From assembly GCF_039555535.1 (NCBI RefSeq), contig NZ_CP154630.1:943001-1007000 (forward strand): a stretch of 64,000 bases of DNA, read 5' to 3'. The DNA comes from Stenotrophomonas maltophilia. Lineage in GTDB: Bacteria; Pseudomonadota; Gammaproteobacteria; Xanthomonadales; Xanthomonadaceae. Positions 28,343 through 37,074 of the stretch are shown here, piece by piece. The position numbers and the translations under genes were made by a program. Under the pieces are notes generated by a model. That model ran no database searches and was not told the origin of the DNA. It saw only the letters and a program-made list of their open reading frames with translations. Positions within the stretch are counted from its first letter, which is position 1. Every line of letters begins with the position of its first letter.

Positions 28343-29674
28343 TCATTCTTCGATGGAAGTCAGGGGGGCGGACTCGCGCGGGCGCACGTGGTCGGCATCG
28401 AAATGGCAGGAAAACACCGAGCCCTTGCCGACCTCGCTTTCAATCTCCAGCCGCGCGTGGTGCAGGCCGAGGATGTGCTTGACGATGGACAGGCCCAGGC
28501 CGGTACCGCCGCTTTCGCGGGAACGGCTGCTGGAGACACGGTAGAAACGTTCGGTCAGGCGCGGCAGGTGGGTGGCCGGGATGCCGTAACCGGAATCGCG
28601 CACCGCCAGCACCGCGCCGTCGCCTTCGCGGCGGAATTCCACCGCGATGCGGCCACCGGCCGGGGTATAGCGCACCGCATTGGTCACCAGGTTGGAGAAG
28701 GCGCTGTGCAGTTCCTTGGTGGAGCCCTGCAGGTCGACGCCGGCCTGATCGTCGATGCTGATCTGGTGGCGGCCCTGGCTGTGCGCTTCGGCCTCGCGGC
28801 GCAGCGTGGCCAGCATCGGCTGCATGGCCACGGTCTCTTCCTCGCTGTGTTCCTGCGATTCCAGCCGCGACAGGGTCAGCAGGTCTTCCACCAGCTGGGC
28901 CATGCGCTGGCTCTGCTTGCGCATTTCTTCCAGCATCGGTCCGGTTCCCGGGAAATCCTCCGGGTCCATCATGTCCAGGTAGCCGTGGACCACGGTGAGC
29001 GGCGTGCGCAGTTCGTGTGAAACGTTGGCGACGAAGTCGCGGCGCACCTGTTCCAGGCGCAGCAGCTTGCTGACGTCGCGGGCGATCAGCAGCCAGTAGT
29101 CCGACGAATAGGGGATCAGGCGCAGGTTCAGGCGGATCGCCGGATCGACCGGCGAGGGCACGTCCAGGATCGGCTCGGCATTGCGGCCGCCGGCCAGCCA
29201 GTGGGCAAGCGGCATCGGCTGCAGGCGTTCGACCAGGGCCTCGCCGAGGTCGCCCGGATGATGCAGGCCGAGCAGGGCGGTGGCCGCTTCGTTGAACCAC
29301 TGCACGCGCTGGCTGTTGCGGTCCAGCACCACCACGGCGTCGGGCAGCGCGGCGGCGGCGGCGCGGTAGCTGCGCAGCATGTCGAGCAGGCGGCGCTTGC
29401 GAACGCGCATTTCCACCTGGTTGCGGTACAGCAGGCGGTCCAGCTCGTTCCAGACGCCGGTGCCTTCCTCGGCGGTGTCCCAGCGCTGGCGCGCGGTCAG
29501 CCGGCGCAGCACGCTGCGCAGCCGCCAGTAATGCCAGGCCAGGGTGGCCAGCGCGCCCAGTGCGATGCACAACCACAGGTGACCCGTGAACCACCCCACC
29601 AGTCCGGAGAACAGCAGTACCGCGGCAACGGTGGCCAGGGTCTTCAACCAGGCAGAGCGGATGTGGCGGGGCAT
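28343..29674 (-). CDS. phoR: Phosphate regulon sensor histidine kinase
   Basis: 443 residues. Two N-terminal membrane segments (LATVAAVLLFSGLVGWFTG and LWLCIALGALATLAWHYW) are followed by a linker, a PAS domain (about 110-200), the HisKA dimerisation site FVANVSHELRTPLTVVHG with the phosphorylated His, and the ATP-binding N, G1 and G2 boxes (NLVTNAVRYTPAGG, VRDSGYGIP, SGGTGLGLSIVKH). It is the partner of PhoB immediately upstream and is tightly linked to ppk downstream. The short periplasmic loop agrees with PhoR sensing through the Pst transporter and PhoU; those genes are not in this window. Confidence 0.96.
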   Translation of the reverse strand: MPRHIRSAWLKTLATVAAVLLFSGLVGWFTGHLWLCIALGALATLAWHYWRLRSVLRRLTARQRWDTAEEGTGVWNELDRLLYRNQVEMRVRKRRLLDMLRSYRAAAAALPDAVVVLDRNSQRVQWFNEAATALLGLHHPGDLGEALVERLQPMPLAHWLAGGRNAEPILDVPSPVDPAIRLNLRLIPYSSDYWLLIARDVSKLLRLEQVRRDFVANVSHELRTPLTVVHGYLDMMDPEDFPGTGPMLEEMRKQSQRMAQLVEDLLTLSRLESQEHSEEETVAMQPMLATLRREAEAHSQGRHQISIDDQAGVDLQGSTKELHSAFSNLVTNAVRYTPAGGRIAVEFRREGDGAVLAVRDSGYGIPATHLPRLTERFYRVSSSRSRESGGTGLGLSIVKHILGLHHARLEIESEVGKGSVFSCHFDADHVRPRESAPLTSIEE

Positions 29675-29780
29675 TGCGATCTCGTCGTTGAGGTGCGGCG
29701 GTTCACTGGGGTGAACCGAGGGTTATAGCAGAGTTGCCGGCGCCGGCACCCGCGGGTGCGTGGCGCCGGCACGACGAGAC

Positions 29781-30470
29781 TCAGGTGGCGGTGGAGAAGC
29801 GGTAGCCGGCGCCGCGCACGGTCTGCACCATGTTCTCGGCGTTGAACGGTTCCAGCGTCTTGCGCAGGCGGCGGATGTGCACGTCGATGGTGCGCTCCTC
29901 CACGTACACGCTGCCGCCCCACACATGGTCCAGCAGCTGGGCGCGGGTGTAGACGCGCTCGGGGTGGGTCATGAAGAAGTGCAGCAGGCGGTATTCGGTC
30001 GGGCCGATCGGCACCGGCTGGTCGTTGGCGAACACGCGATGGGCGGCGCCGTCGATGCGGATCGGGCCCACCGCCACGCTGCCGTCTTCGTCGTCCTCGC
30101 GGGCGCGGCGCATGACCGCACGGATGCGGGCCAGCAGTTCGCGCGCCGAGAACGGCTTGACCACGTAGTCGTCGACACCGGCTTCCAGGCCACCCACGCG
30201 GTCGTTCTCTTCACCGCGGGCGGTCAGCATGATGATCGGCACTTCGCGGGTCAGCGTCTCCTTGCGCCAGCGGCGGGCCAGATCCAGGCCGCTGGTGCCG
30301 GGCAGCATCCAGTCCAGCAGGATCAGGTCGGGAACGCGGTCGGCGATCGCGGTCTGGGCCTCGCGGGCGTCGCCGGCGTGGACCGGTTCGTAATCGCCCT
30401 TGCGCAGGGCGAAGGCGACCATTTCACGGATCGCGGGCTCGTCATCGACGATCAGGATGCGTTTCTGCAC
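29781..30470 (-). CDS. phoB: Phosphate regulon response regulator
   Basis: OmpR-family regulator. GTG 30470 (VQKRILIVDDEPAIREMV) gives 229 residues, the usual PhoB length; the frame is open further up, but those residues are not receiver-like. The receiver domain has the acidic pair in VDDE, the phosphorylated Asp in LILLDWMLPG, and the Lys in VVKPFSARELL. The C-terminal winged helix reads TEYRLLHFFMTHPERVYTRA and VDVHIRRLRKTLEP. I could not find a clear Pho box upstream. Confidence 0.96.
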   Translation of the reverse strand: MQKRILIVDDEPAIREMVAFALRKGDYEPVHAGDAREAQTAIADRVPDLILLDWMLPGTSGLDLARRWRKETLTREVPIIMLTARGEENDRVGGLEAGVDDYVVKPFSARELLARIRAVMRRAREDDEDGSVAVGPIRIDGAAHRVFANDQPVPIGPTEYRLLHFFMTHPERVYTRAQLLDHVWGGSVYVEERTIDVHIRRLRKTLEPFNAENMVQTVRGAGYRFSTAT

Positions 30471-30578
30471 GAGGACACCGTAGGGCTCGGTTACTGGAGT
30501 GGTGCCAGTAGATGATGACATGTTTGTGACTGCCTGGCCGGAACCGGTCGGGATTGCCATCGACCGGTCATGCAGCAC

Positions 30579-32225
30579 TCAGCGGCGGTCCAGGTCCGGG
30601 TCCTGCACGCCCTGGCGGCGCAGCTCCAGCACGGTGGGGGTGATCGCCTCGATGCGCGCATCCACCCGCGCCCGGCCCACATAGTCCAGCGCCGGGTTGC
30701 GCTTGAGCGCCTGCAGCTGCATCAGCGACTGCTCCGGGCGGCCGCTGAGGAAGGCGGCCTCGGCATAGGCCTCGCTGGCGCGCACGCTGTCACCGGCCAG
30801 CTCGCTGGCACGGGCGTATCGCTGCTGGAAGACCGGATCGTTACCACTTTGCGACAGCAGGGGCCGCAGCATGGCCTGTGCGCGCTGGCCGGCCTCGCGG
30901 GTGCCCTGTTCGTTCAGGATCTCGGCATAGGTCAGGGCCACGGGCCGGCTGTTGGGGTGCTCGCGCAGCAGCTGCTCGAAACGGGTGTTGGCCTGCGCCC
31001 CCAGCCCGGCACGCGATTCGGCCTCGCCCAGGCCCAGTGCCAGCCACAGGTTGTCCGGGCGGGTCTGCAGCAGGCTGGCCAGGGTCTGCCGGGCCTGCGT
31101 GGCACCGCTGCGGCCGCCGCGCATGACCGCCAGCGCCTGGCCGTAGCGCTGTGCATCGTTGAGGCCGTCCTTCTGCCGCTTGGCCATATCTGCGTATTCG
31201 CGCTCCAGCTCGGCGGTGGAATCGGCGCTCAGCACCCGCAGGCGTTCGCGTGCCCACTCGAAGTCGCCGCTGGCGCCACGGGCCAGCTGGCCGACCGGAA
31301 TGCGCAGCACGCTGCTGGGCAGCAGGGGGTTGTTTCCGCGCAGCAGCGGCTCGGCCAAGCCCGGGTCGGCCGGATTCACCCGTTCCTTGCGCTCGCCGCT
31401 GGGGGTGCTGGTGGTCAGCAGCACCGTGTCCTTCTTCATCTGCTCGGCGCGGGCCTTGGCCTCGCTGATGCGGGTGATGTTGACCGGGTGGGTGCGCAGG
31501 AACTCGGGCACGCTGTAGCCGCCCTCGTTGCCGCGCATCGCCGCCGACATGCGCTCGAAGAAGCCGGCCATCGCGTCCACGTCATAGCCGCTGCGCGACA
31601 GGGTGCGGATGCCGAGGCGGTCGGCCTCCGATTCGTTGGAGCGGGTGTAGTTGATCTGCCGCTGCTGCATCAGGCCCATGCCCGAGCTGATCGCGGCCAT
31701 GGTCGCATTGCCCGAGGAGGTGCTGTTGCTGGCCTGGGCAGCCACCACCGCCGCCAGCATGCCCAGCAGGATCGGAATCTGGTCGCGCTGGGCGCGCTCG
31801 ACCCCGCGCAGCACGTGCTGCTGGGTGACGTGGGCGATTTCGTGGGACAGCACCGCAGCCACCTCGTCCTCGCGTTCGGCGGTCAGCACCAGGCCGGCAT
31901 TGACCCCGATGTAGCCGCCCAGCGTGGCGAAGGCGTTGATCTGGCGGTCCTTCATCACGAAGAAGGTGTAGGGCTGGCGCGGCTGGTCGCTGTTGGAGCC
32001 AAGCCGGGTGCCCATGGTCTGCAACCAGTCGTTCACCAGCGGGTCGTCCAGCAGGTAGCCGTAGTTGCGCAGCTCGCGCAGCATCATCGCGCCGTACTCG
32101 GCCTGGCGCGCCGGGGTCAGAAGCTCGCCGGCCGAGGAACCGATGTCGGGCAGCTTCTCCTGGGCCTGGGCCAGCGGCATGGCCAGGGCCAGGGTGACGG
32201 CGGTAGTCAGCAGCAGGGCTCGCAA
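30579..32225 (-). CDS. M48 family periplasmic metalloprotease with TPR region (BepA-like)
   Basis: About 548 residues. The start is set at TTG 32225 because GAGGA lies eight bases upstream and a clean signal peptide (RALLLTTAVTLALAMPLAQA) follows; ATG 32279 would add 18 residues and is the alternative. The zinc site is VLSHEIAHVTQQHVLRG with the third ligand in NESEADRLGIRTL. The C-terminal half is a helical TPR-like array. This layout matches BepA, which degrades or rescues stalled outer-membrane proteins such as LptD at the BAM complex. Confidence 0.92.
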   Translation of the reverse strand: MRALLLTTAVTLALAMPLAQAQEKLPDIGSSAGELLTPARQAEYGAMMLRELRNYGYLLDDPLVNDWLQTMGTRLGSNSDQPRQPYTFFVMKDRQINAFATLGGYIGVNAGLVLTAEREDEVAAVLSHEIAHVTQQHVLRGVERAQRDQIPILLGMLAAVVAAQASNSTSSGNATMAAISSGMGLMQQRQINYTRSNESEADRLGIRTLSRSGYDVDAMAGFFERMSAAMRGNEGGYSVPEFLRTHPVNITRISEAKARAEQMKKDTVLLTTSTPSGERKERVNPADPGLAEPLLRGNNPLLPSSVLRIPVGQLARGASGDFEWARERLRVLSADSTAELEREYADMAKRQKDGLNDAQRYGQALAVMRGGRSGATQARQTLASLLQTRPDNLWLALGLGEAESRAGLGAQANTRFEQLLREHPNSRPVALTYAEILNEQGTREAGQRAQAMLRPLLSQSGNDPVFQQRYARASELAGDSVRASEAYAEAAFLSGRPEQSLMQLQALKRNPALDYVGRARVDARIEAITPTVLELRRQGVQDPDLDRR

Positions 32226-32367
32226 GCAGAAGATCCTCGGGCAGGGCGCGCCAAGCGTGGCAGGGCAGGGGGCAACCATTCGTTAATCCACAGTGTTGCG
32301 TCGGTGGCGTGGAAATTCCAGCGCACCGGTACCATATGTAGACCGTCGATCCATCGTGGAGTTTCCC

Positions 32368-32658
32368 GTGACAGCCCAGACCGCCGGCGGTGCCCCCGCC
32401 ATCACCATCTATTCCACCGCCGTCTGCCCGTATTGCGTGGCCGCCAAGAACTTCCTGAAGAGCAAGGGCCAGCAGTGGACCGAGGTCCGCATCGACCTGG
32501 ACCCGGTCGAGCGCGAGAAGATGATGGCGCTGACCCGTCGGACCAGCGTGCCGCAGATCTTCGTGGGTGATGTCCATGTCGGCGGTTACGATGACATGAT
32601 GGCCCTGCACCGTGAAGGCAAGCTCGAGCCGCTGCTGGCCGGGCAGGGCCAGGCATGA
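32368..32658 (+). CDS. grxC: Glutaredoxin 3
   Basis: 96 residues. Start GTG 32368 has GGAG six bases upstream. The dithiol active site is STAVCPYCVAAK, followed by the glutathione-binding RTSVPQIFVGDVHVGGYDD. It reduces disulfides and ribonucleotide reductase with glutathione. Its stop overlaps the start of the next gene by four bases, so the two are coupled. Confidence 0.95.
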   Translation: MTAQTAGGAPAITIYSTAVCPYCVAAKNFLKSKGQQWTEVRIDLDPVEREKMMALTRRTSVPQIFVGDVHVGGYDDMMALHREGKLEPLLAGQGQA

Positions 32659-33047
32659 GCGCGGCCGACGACGGCAGCAAGGACCGCATCGCCGAGTTCA
32701 CCGATTTCCGCAAGCGCATGAACGAGCGCATCCTGGGCGAACCGAACCAGGTGGTGCGGCGCTTCTTCGCACTGGACACGCAGACCTACCAGGCCGGCGC
32801 GCTGGACGTGAAGACCAAGGAACTGCTGGGCCTGGTGGCCTCGATGGTGCTGCGCTGCGACGACTGCATCAGCTACCACGTGGCCCAGTGCAAGGACGCC
32901 GGGGTGACCCGAGAGGAGTTCTTCGAGACCTTCTCGGTCGGCCTGGTGGTCGGCGGCTCGATCGTGATCCCGCACCTGCGCCGCGCGGTCGACTTCCTCG
33001 ACCAGCTCGAAGGCGGCGCCGCCGCCCCGGCAGCGCACGAGCACTGA
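32655..33047 (+). CDS. Carboxymuconolactone decarboxylase family (AhpD-like) protein
   Basis: 130 residues, all-helical CMD domain. The redox-type motif is LRCDDCISYHVAQCKDAG (CxxC plus His), as in AhpD alkylhydroperoxidases rather than true decarboxylases. ATG overlaps the grxC stop (ATGA), and the pairing with a glutaredoxin suggests a thiol-dependent peroxide or disulfide role. The exact substrate is not determinable. Confidence 0.88.
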   Translation: MSAADDGSKDRIAEFTDFRKRMNERILGEPNQVVRRFFALDTQTYQAGALDVKTKELLGLVASMVLRCDDCISYHVAQCKDAGVTREEFFETFSVGLVVGGSIVIPHLRRAVDFLDQLEGGAAAPAAHEH

Positions 33048-33050
33048 GGG

Positions 33051-33122
33051 GTAGTGCCGGCCGCTGGCCGGCATCGCCTGAATCCGGCATGGCCGGGGTT
33101 GCCGGCCAGCGGCCGGCACTAC
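33051..33122. repeat. SMAG repeat pair, inverted
   Basis: 33051-33073 (GTAG-TGCCGGCC-GCT-GGCCGGCA) and its inverted copy 33100-33122 ending CTAC. The arms are perfectly complementary, so the pair can also fold as one large hairpin. Confidence 0.9.
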
Positions 33123-33164
33123 CGGGCCCGCGAGGGGGCCTGCCCCGCGATCCAACAGTCCTGG

Positions 33165-33212
33165 AGCCCCCTTGTTGTTCAAGGGGGCGCGCCGACAGGC
33201 GCGGGGATAAGG
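33165..33212. repeat. Double-stem dispersed repeat, copy 2
   Basis: CCCCCTTG-TTGTT-CAAGGGGG then GCGCGCC-GACA-GGCGCG and GGGATAAGG. It matches copy 1 at 5113-5159 apart from the second loop. Confidence 0.75.
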
Positions 33213-33263
33213 TGGAATGCGCGGGCAATTCTGCCTGAGCCGGGGACTGGGACCATGGTCTAT

Positions 33264-33293
33264 TTGGGACCTCGGCCCCGGCTCAGGCATAAT
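33264..33293 (+). promoter_or_regulatory. Candidate sigma-70 promoter of isocitrate dehydrogenase
   Basis: TTGGGA, an 18-base spacer, and CATAAT, about 80 bp before the start codon. Confidence 0.4.
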
Positions 33294-33372
33294 TGCCGGT
33301 GAAACTTCCTTTGCGCCGGCGTTTCCGGGCACGTCCGGACGGCGTTTTTCCCCCTGTTCGGAACATCGATCA

Positions 33373-34377
33373 ATGACGCAGAAAATTACGGTCATCCGCG
33401 GCGACGGCATTGGCCCGGAAATCATGGACGCCACCCTGTTCGTGCTCGACCAGCTGAACGCTGGCCTGGAGTACGAAGACGCCGACGCCGGCCTGGTGGC
33501 CCTGGAAAAGCACGGCGACCTGATGCCGGCGGTGACCCTGGAATCGATCGCGCGCAACAAGGTCGCGCTGAAGAGCCCGCTGACCACCCCGGTCGGTGGT
33601 GGCTTCACCTCGATCAACGTCAGCCTGCGGCGCCACTTCGACCTGTACGCCAACGTGCGTCCGGCCCACACCTTCCCGAACACCAAGTCGCGTTTCGACA
33701 ACGTCGACCTGATCACCGTTCGCGAGAACACCGAAGGTGCGTACCTGGCCGAAGGCCAGGAAGTGTCGGCCGACGGCGAGACCGCCTTCTCCGGCACCCG
33801 CATCACCCGCAAGGGTTCCGAGCGCATCGTGCGCTACGCCTTCGAGCTGGCCCGCAGCGTCGGCCGCAAGAAGGTCACCGCCGTGCACAAGGCCAACATC
33901 ATCAAGTCGACCTCGGGCCTGTTCCTGAACGTCGCCCGTGAAGTGGCCGCGCAGTACCCGGACATCGAGTTCCAGGAAATGATCGTCGACAACTGCTGCA
34001 TGCAGCTGGTGATGCGTCCGGAACAGTTCGACGTGATCGTCACCACCAACCTGTTCGGCGACATCATCTCCGACCTGTGCGCCGGCCTGGTTGGCGGCCT
34101 GGGCCTGGCCCCGGGTGCCAACATCGGCAAGGACGCGGCGATCTTCGAAGCCGTGCACGGCACCGCGCCGGACATCGCCGGCCAGGGCAAGGCCAATCCG
34201 TGCGCGCTGCTGCTGGCAGCCGCGCAGATGCTGGACCATATCGGTCAGCCGGAAAACGCCGAGCGCCTGCGCAAGGCCATCGTCGCAACGATGGAAGCCA
34301 AGGATTCGCTGACCGGCGACCTCGGCGGCACCGGTACCACCATGAGCTTCGCCAAGGCCATCGCCACCCGCCTGTAA
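33373..34377 (+). CDS. NAD-type isocitrate dehydrogenase (isocitrate/isopropylmalate family)
   Basis: 334 residues; the start ATG 33373 is chosen since MTQKITVIRGDGIGPEIM is the family N-terminus. It has the substrate loop (SPLTTPVGGGFTSINV), RENTEGAYLAEGQE, HKANIIKSTSGLF, and the metal-binding TTNLFGDIISDL. The nucleotide part reads EAVHGTAPDIAGQGKANP. The short single-domain size and this loop fit the NAD-dependent, non-phosphorylated IDH of Xanthomonadaceae. 3-isopropylmalate or homoisocitrate dehydrogenase are the alternatives, less likely as no leu or lys genes are near. Confidence 0.9.
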   Translation: MTQKITVIRGDGIGPEIMDATLFVLDQLNAGLEYEDADAGLVALEKHGDLMPAVTLESIARNKVALKSPLTTPVGGGFTSINVSLRRHFDLYANVRPAHTFPNTKSRFDNVDLITVRENTEGAYLAEGQEVSADGETAFSGTRITRKGSERIVRYAFELARSVGRKKVTAVHKANIIKSTSGLFLNVAREVAAQYPDIEFQEMIVDNCCMQLVMRPEQFDVIVTTNLFGDIISDLCAGLVGGLGLAPGANIGKDAAIFEAVHGTAPDIAGQGKANPCALLLAAAQMLDHIGQPENAERLRKAIVATMEAKDSLTGDLGGTGTTMSFAKAIATRL

Positions 34378-34404
34378 GCGGCCGGTCGACCTCGGTTGGA
34401 ACCC

Positions 34405-34437
34405 AACGGGGCGCCTTCGGGCGCCCCGTTGCGTTTT
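34405..34437 (+). terminator. Terminator of the isocitrate dehydrogenase gene
   Basis: An AACGGGGCGCC-TTCG-GGCGCCCCGTT stem followed by GCGTTTT. Confidence 0.85.
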
Positions 34438-34440
34438 CCG

Positions 34441-34463
34441 GTATATCCACGCCATGCGTGGAT
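34441..34463. repeat. Degenerate SMAG repeat
   Basis: GTAT in place of GTAG, then ATCCACGC-CAT-GCGTGGAT. It is a decayed or variant single copy with the same stem as the copies at 39653 and 53840. Confidence 0.6.
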
Positions 34464-34578
34464 GACGGAATGATCGGTTGTGCGGTTTCCGCACAGATCA
34501 TGTACCGCCGCACGGCTGGTCCGTGCGCCAATCGCTACGCATCCTGTGCCCCCACACCCACCACACAGGAACCCTTCC

Positions 34579-35322
34579 ATGAACCTCACCGCCTTCGGCC
34601 TGGCCAGCCTGATCGGCATGGCCGCCACCGCCCCGGTTGCCGCTGCCGAGCCGTCCCATTCCACCATCCGCGACATGGCCGGCGTGCCGGTCGCGGCCTC
34701 GCTGGATGCCGCGAAGACCGCCGTGCTGGTGATCGACTTCCAGAACGAATACTTCGATGCCAGCGCTGCACCGGGCTTTGCCGGTGGCCGCATGGTCATT
34801 CCCGATGGCATGGCGGCGCTGCGCCAGGCCAAGCGGGTGGTCGAGTTCGCCGATGCGCATGGCATCCGTGTGATCCATGTGCAACACGTGCTGCCGGCCG
34901 GCGCGCCGTTGTTTGCGCAGGGCAGCGTCAACGCCGCCTTCCATCGTGACCTGCTGCCGCGCAAGGGCGAAACCGTGGTGCAGAAGGACAACGTCAGCGT
35001 GTTCGCTGGTGCTTCGGCTGCCGTGCTGGACACCGTGCTGAAGGACGCCGGCATCGACACGCTGATCGTCACCGGCCTGCAAACCCATGCCTGCGTGGCC
35101 GGTGCGGCCCGCGATGCAGCCGCCGCACCGCGTGGCTACCGGGTGATCGTGTCGTCCGATGCCAGCGCCAGTCGCGACCTGGATCTGGCCAGCGGCCAGC
35201 GCATGGATCATCGCGTGCTGCACGAGGCCTCGCTGGCGCAGATCGAGGACGCCTTCGGTGACGTTCTGAGTACCGATGCGATCCTGGCGCTGCCGGTGCG
35301 CAAAGCCGGCGACGGCGCTTGA
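34579..35322 (+). CDS. Exported isochorismatase-like cysteine hydrolase
   Basis: 247 residues. Start ATG 34579 has AGGA eight bases upstream and a signal peptide (GLASLIGMAATAPVAAA), so the enzyme is periplasmic or secreted, unusual for this mostly cytosolic fold. Catalytic residues fit: Asp in VLVIDFQNEYFD, Lys in FHRDLLPRKGETVVQK, and Cys in GLQTHACVAGAARDAA. The substrate (isochorismate, nicotinamide, a carbamoyl or acylhomoserine-type amide) cannot be decided. A LysR regulator starts 54 bp downstream on the same strand. Confidence 0.88.
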   Translation: MNLTAFGLASLIGMAATAPVAAAEPSHSTIRDMAGVPVAASLDAAKTAVLVIDFQNEYFDASAAPGFAGGRMVIPDGMAALRQAKRVVEFADAHGIRVIHVQHVLPAGAPLFAQGSVNAAFHRDLLPRKGETVVQKDNVSVFAGASAAVLDTVLKDAGIDTLIVTGLQTHACVAGAARDAAAAPRGYRVIVSSDASASRDLDLASGQRMDHRVLHEASLAQIEDAFGDVLSTDAILALPVRKAGDGA

Positions 35323-35375
35323 TAAGCTGGCAGGGCCCGCATGCCGTGGGCCCTGCCAGGGGGAACCGCTCGCTG

Positions 35376-36284
35376 ATGGATCATTTCGCTGCCCTGCGTG
35401 CGCTGCGCGCCATCGTCGACGCAGGCAGCTTCACCGCTGCGGCAGAACGCCTGGGCACGACCCACTCGGCGATGTCACGGCAGCTGCGGCAACTGGAAGA
35501 CCACCTGCAGGTACGCCTGCTCGATCGGAACAGCCGCCGGCTGTCATTGACCGAAGCCGGACGCGATTACTACCGGGAGGCGGGCGTGCTGCTCGATCGT
35601 CTGCAGGAGGCGGATGACCGCGCGCGTGCCGGGCAGGCGCAGCCCAGTGGCGCCGTACGCATCAGCGTGCCGCAGGTGGTCGCCAGCCAGGAGCTGCCCC
35701 AGTGGCTGCCGTCGTTCCTGCAGCGCAACCCACAGGTCTCGCTGGACCTGTCAGCCGATGATCAACTGGTCGATGTGGTGGGGGGCGGTTTCGACCTGGC
35801 CCTGCGCATCGCGCCCTCGTTGCCGGACAGCCAGCTGGTCGCGCGCGAACTGGCCAGCTGCCCGCGCATCCTGGTGGCCGCGCCGGCCTATCTGGCACGT
35901 CGTGGTCTGCCGCGGCAGGCTGCGGATCTCGAACAACATACGCTGCTGGGATTCAGTCCCACGCCGTCAATGCCGCCCTGGCAGCTGCAGGGGCCGCGCG
36001 GTACCTGCGTGAGCATCGAGGCCGGCCAGCGCCTGCGCGTGGATGCCACGCCTGCGCTGTATGCCGCCGCGCTGGCCGGAATGGGCATCAGCCTGTTCAC
36101 TGCGCTGACCGTCCAGGAGGACCTGCGCGCGGGCCGCTTGATCCGCGTGCTGCCGGCCTGGCATGCCGGGCAGCGCCGCTACTTCGCGCTGTATCCGCAT
36201 GCACGTGCGCTGGCGCCGAAAGTGCGCGCGCTGGTCGAGCACCTTGTAGCGCACTACGCTGCGCAGATGGGCGCGGCAGGGTAG
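35376..36284 (+). CDS. LysR-family transcriptional regulator
   Basis: 302 residues. ATG 35376 starts MDHFAALRALRAIVDAGS, the usual LysR N-terminus; the helix-turn-helix is FTAAAERLGTTHSAMSRQLRQLE. The effector domain has the class pattern (GAVRISVPQVVASQ, RIAPSLPDSQLVARELA). It belongs to the CrgA/DsdC-like subgroup by look. It could control the isochorismatase-like gene upstream or the TauE/SafE permease downstream, both on the same strand. Confidence 0.93.
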   Translation: MDHFAALRALRAIVDAGSFTAAAERLGTTHSAMSRQLRQLEDHLQVRLLDRNSRRLSLTEAGRDYYREAGVLLDRLQEADDRARAGQAQPSGAVRISVPQVVASQELPQWLPSFLQRNPQVSLDLSADDQLVDVVGGGFDLALRIAPSLPDSQLVARELASCPRILVAAPAYLARRGLPRQAADLEQHTLLGFSPTPSMPPWQLQGPRGTCVSIEAGQRLRVDATPALYAAALAGMGISLFTALTVQEDLRAGRLIRVLPAWHAGQRRYFALYPHARALAPKVRALVEHLVAHYAAQMGAAG

Positions 36285-36309
36285 CCGCGCGGTTGCAACC
36301 GAGGTGGTG

Positions 36310-37071
36310 ATGGAGTCGGTGTATCTGCTGGTTGCGCTTGGCGCGATCGTTGCCGGGTTCGTGCAGGGGCTGTCCGGCTTCGCCTTCGGCATGGTGGCGA
36401 TGTCGTTCTGGGCATGGGGGCTGGAGCCGCGACTGGCGGCCACACTGTCGGTGTTCGGCGCGCTGGTCGGCCAGCTGGTGGCGGTGTTCACCGTGCGCCG
36501 TGGCTTCAACCTGCGCCTGCTGCTGCCCTTCGTGCTGGGTGGGCTGGCCGGCATTCCGCTGGGCGTGATGGTGCTGCCGCAGCTGGACATGGACTGGTTC
36601 AAGGCTTTGCTGGGCGGCTTCCTGGCGCTGTGGTGCCCGGTGATGCTGATGGCGCGCTCGTTGCCGCCGATCACGATCGGAGGGCGCGTGGGTGACGCCA
36701 TTGCCGGTATGGCCGGTGGCGTGCTCAGTGGCATCGGTGGCTTCGCCGGGCCGGTGCCGACGTTGTGGAGCACGCTGCGCGGCTTCGGCAAGGACGAGCA
36801 GCGCGCGGTCATCCAGAACTTCAACCTGGCCATGCTGGCGGTGACCATGGCCACCTATGTTGGCAGTGGACTGGTGACGCGGCAGATGCTGCCGTACTTC
36901 GCCATCGTGGCGCCGGCGATGCTGGCGCCGACCCTGCTGGGTGCGCGGGTCTACATCGGCATCAGCGAAGCGCGTTTCCGGCAGGTCGTGCTGAGCCTGC
37001 TCACGGCGTCAGGCATCGCGTTGCTGGCCTCGTCGCTGCCGGCGCTGCTGGCACGCGCGCCGGCGGCCTGA
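36310..37071 (+). CDS. Sulfite exporter TauE/SafE family permease
   Basis: 253 residues with about eight hydrophobic segments. The start is ATG 36310 in a GTGGTGATG string, with GAGG upstream. Family marks are GLSGFAFGMVAMSFWAWG in the first helix pair and AGMAGGVLSGIGGFAGPVPT at the start of the second half, an internal repeat of the first. These carriers move sulfur or small organic anions; the substrate is unknown. It follows the LysR gene by 25 bp. Confidence 0.9.
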   Translation: MESVYLLVALGAIVAGFVQGLSGFAFGMVAMSFWAWGLEPRLAATLSVFGALVGQLVAVFTVRRGFNLRLLLPFVLGGLAGIPLGVMVLPQLDMDWFKALLGGFLALWCPVMLMARSLPPITIGGRVGDAIAGMAGGVLSGIGGFAGPVPTLWSTLRGFGKDEQRAVIQNFNLAMLAVTMATYVGSGLVTRQMLPYFAIVAPAMLAPTLLGARVYIGISEARFRQVVLSLLTASGIALLASSLPALLARAPAA

Positions 37072-37074
37072 GAC

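Noticed and set aside
30471..30578. A Pho box upstream of phoB
   Set aside because: I looked for paired CTGTCAT-like repeats and found none good enough to report.
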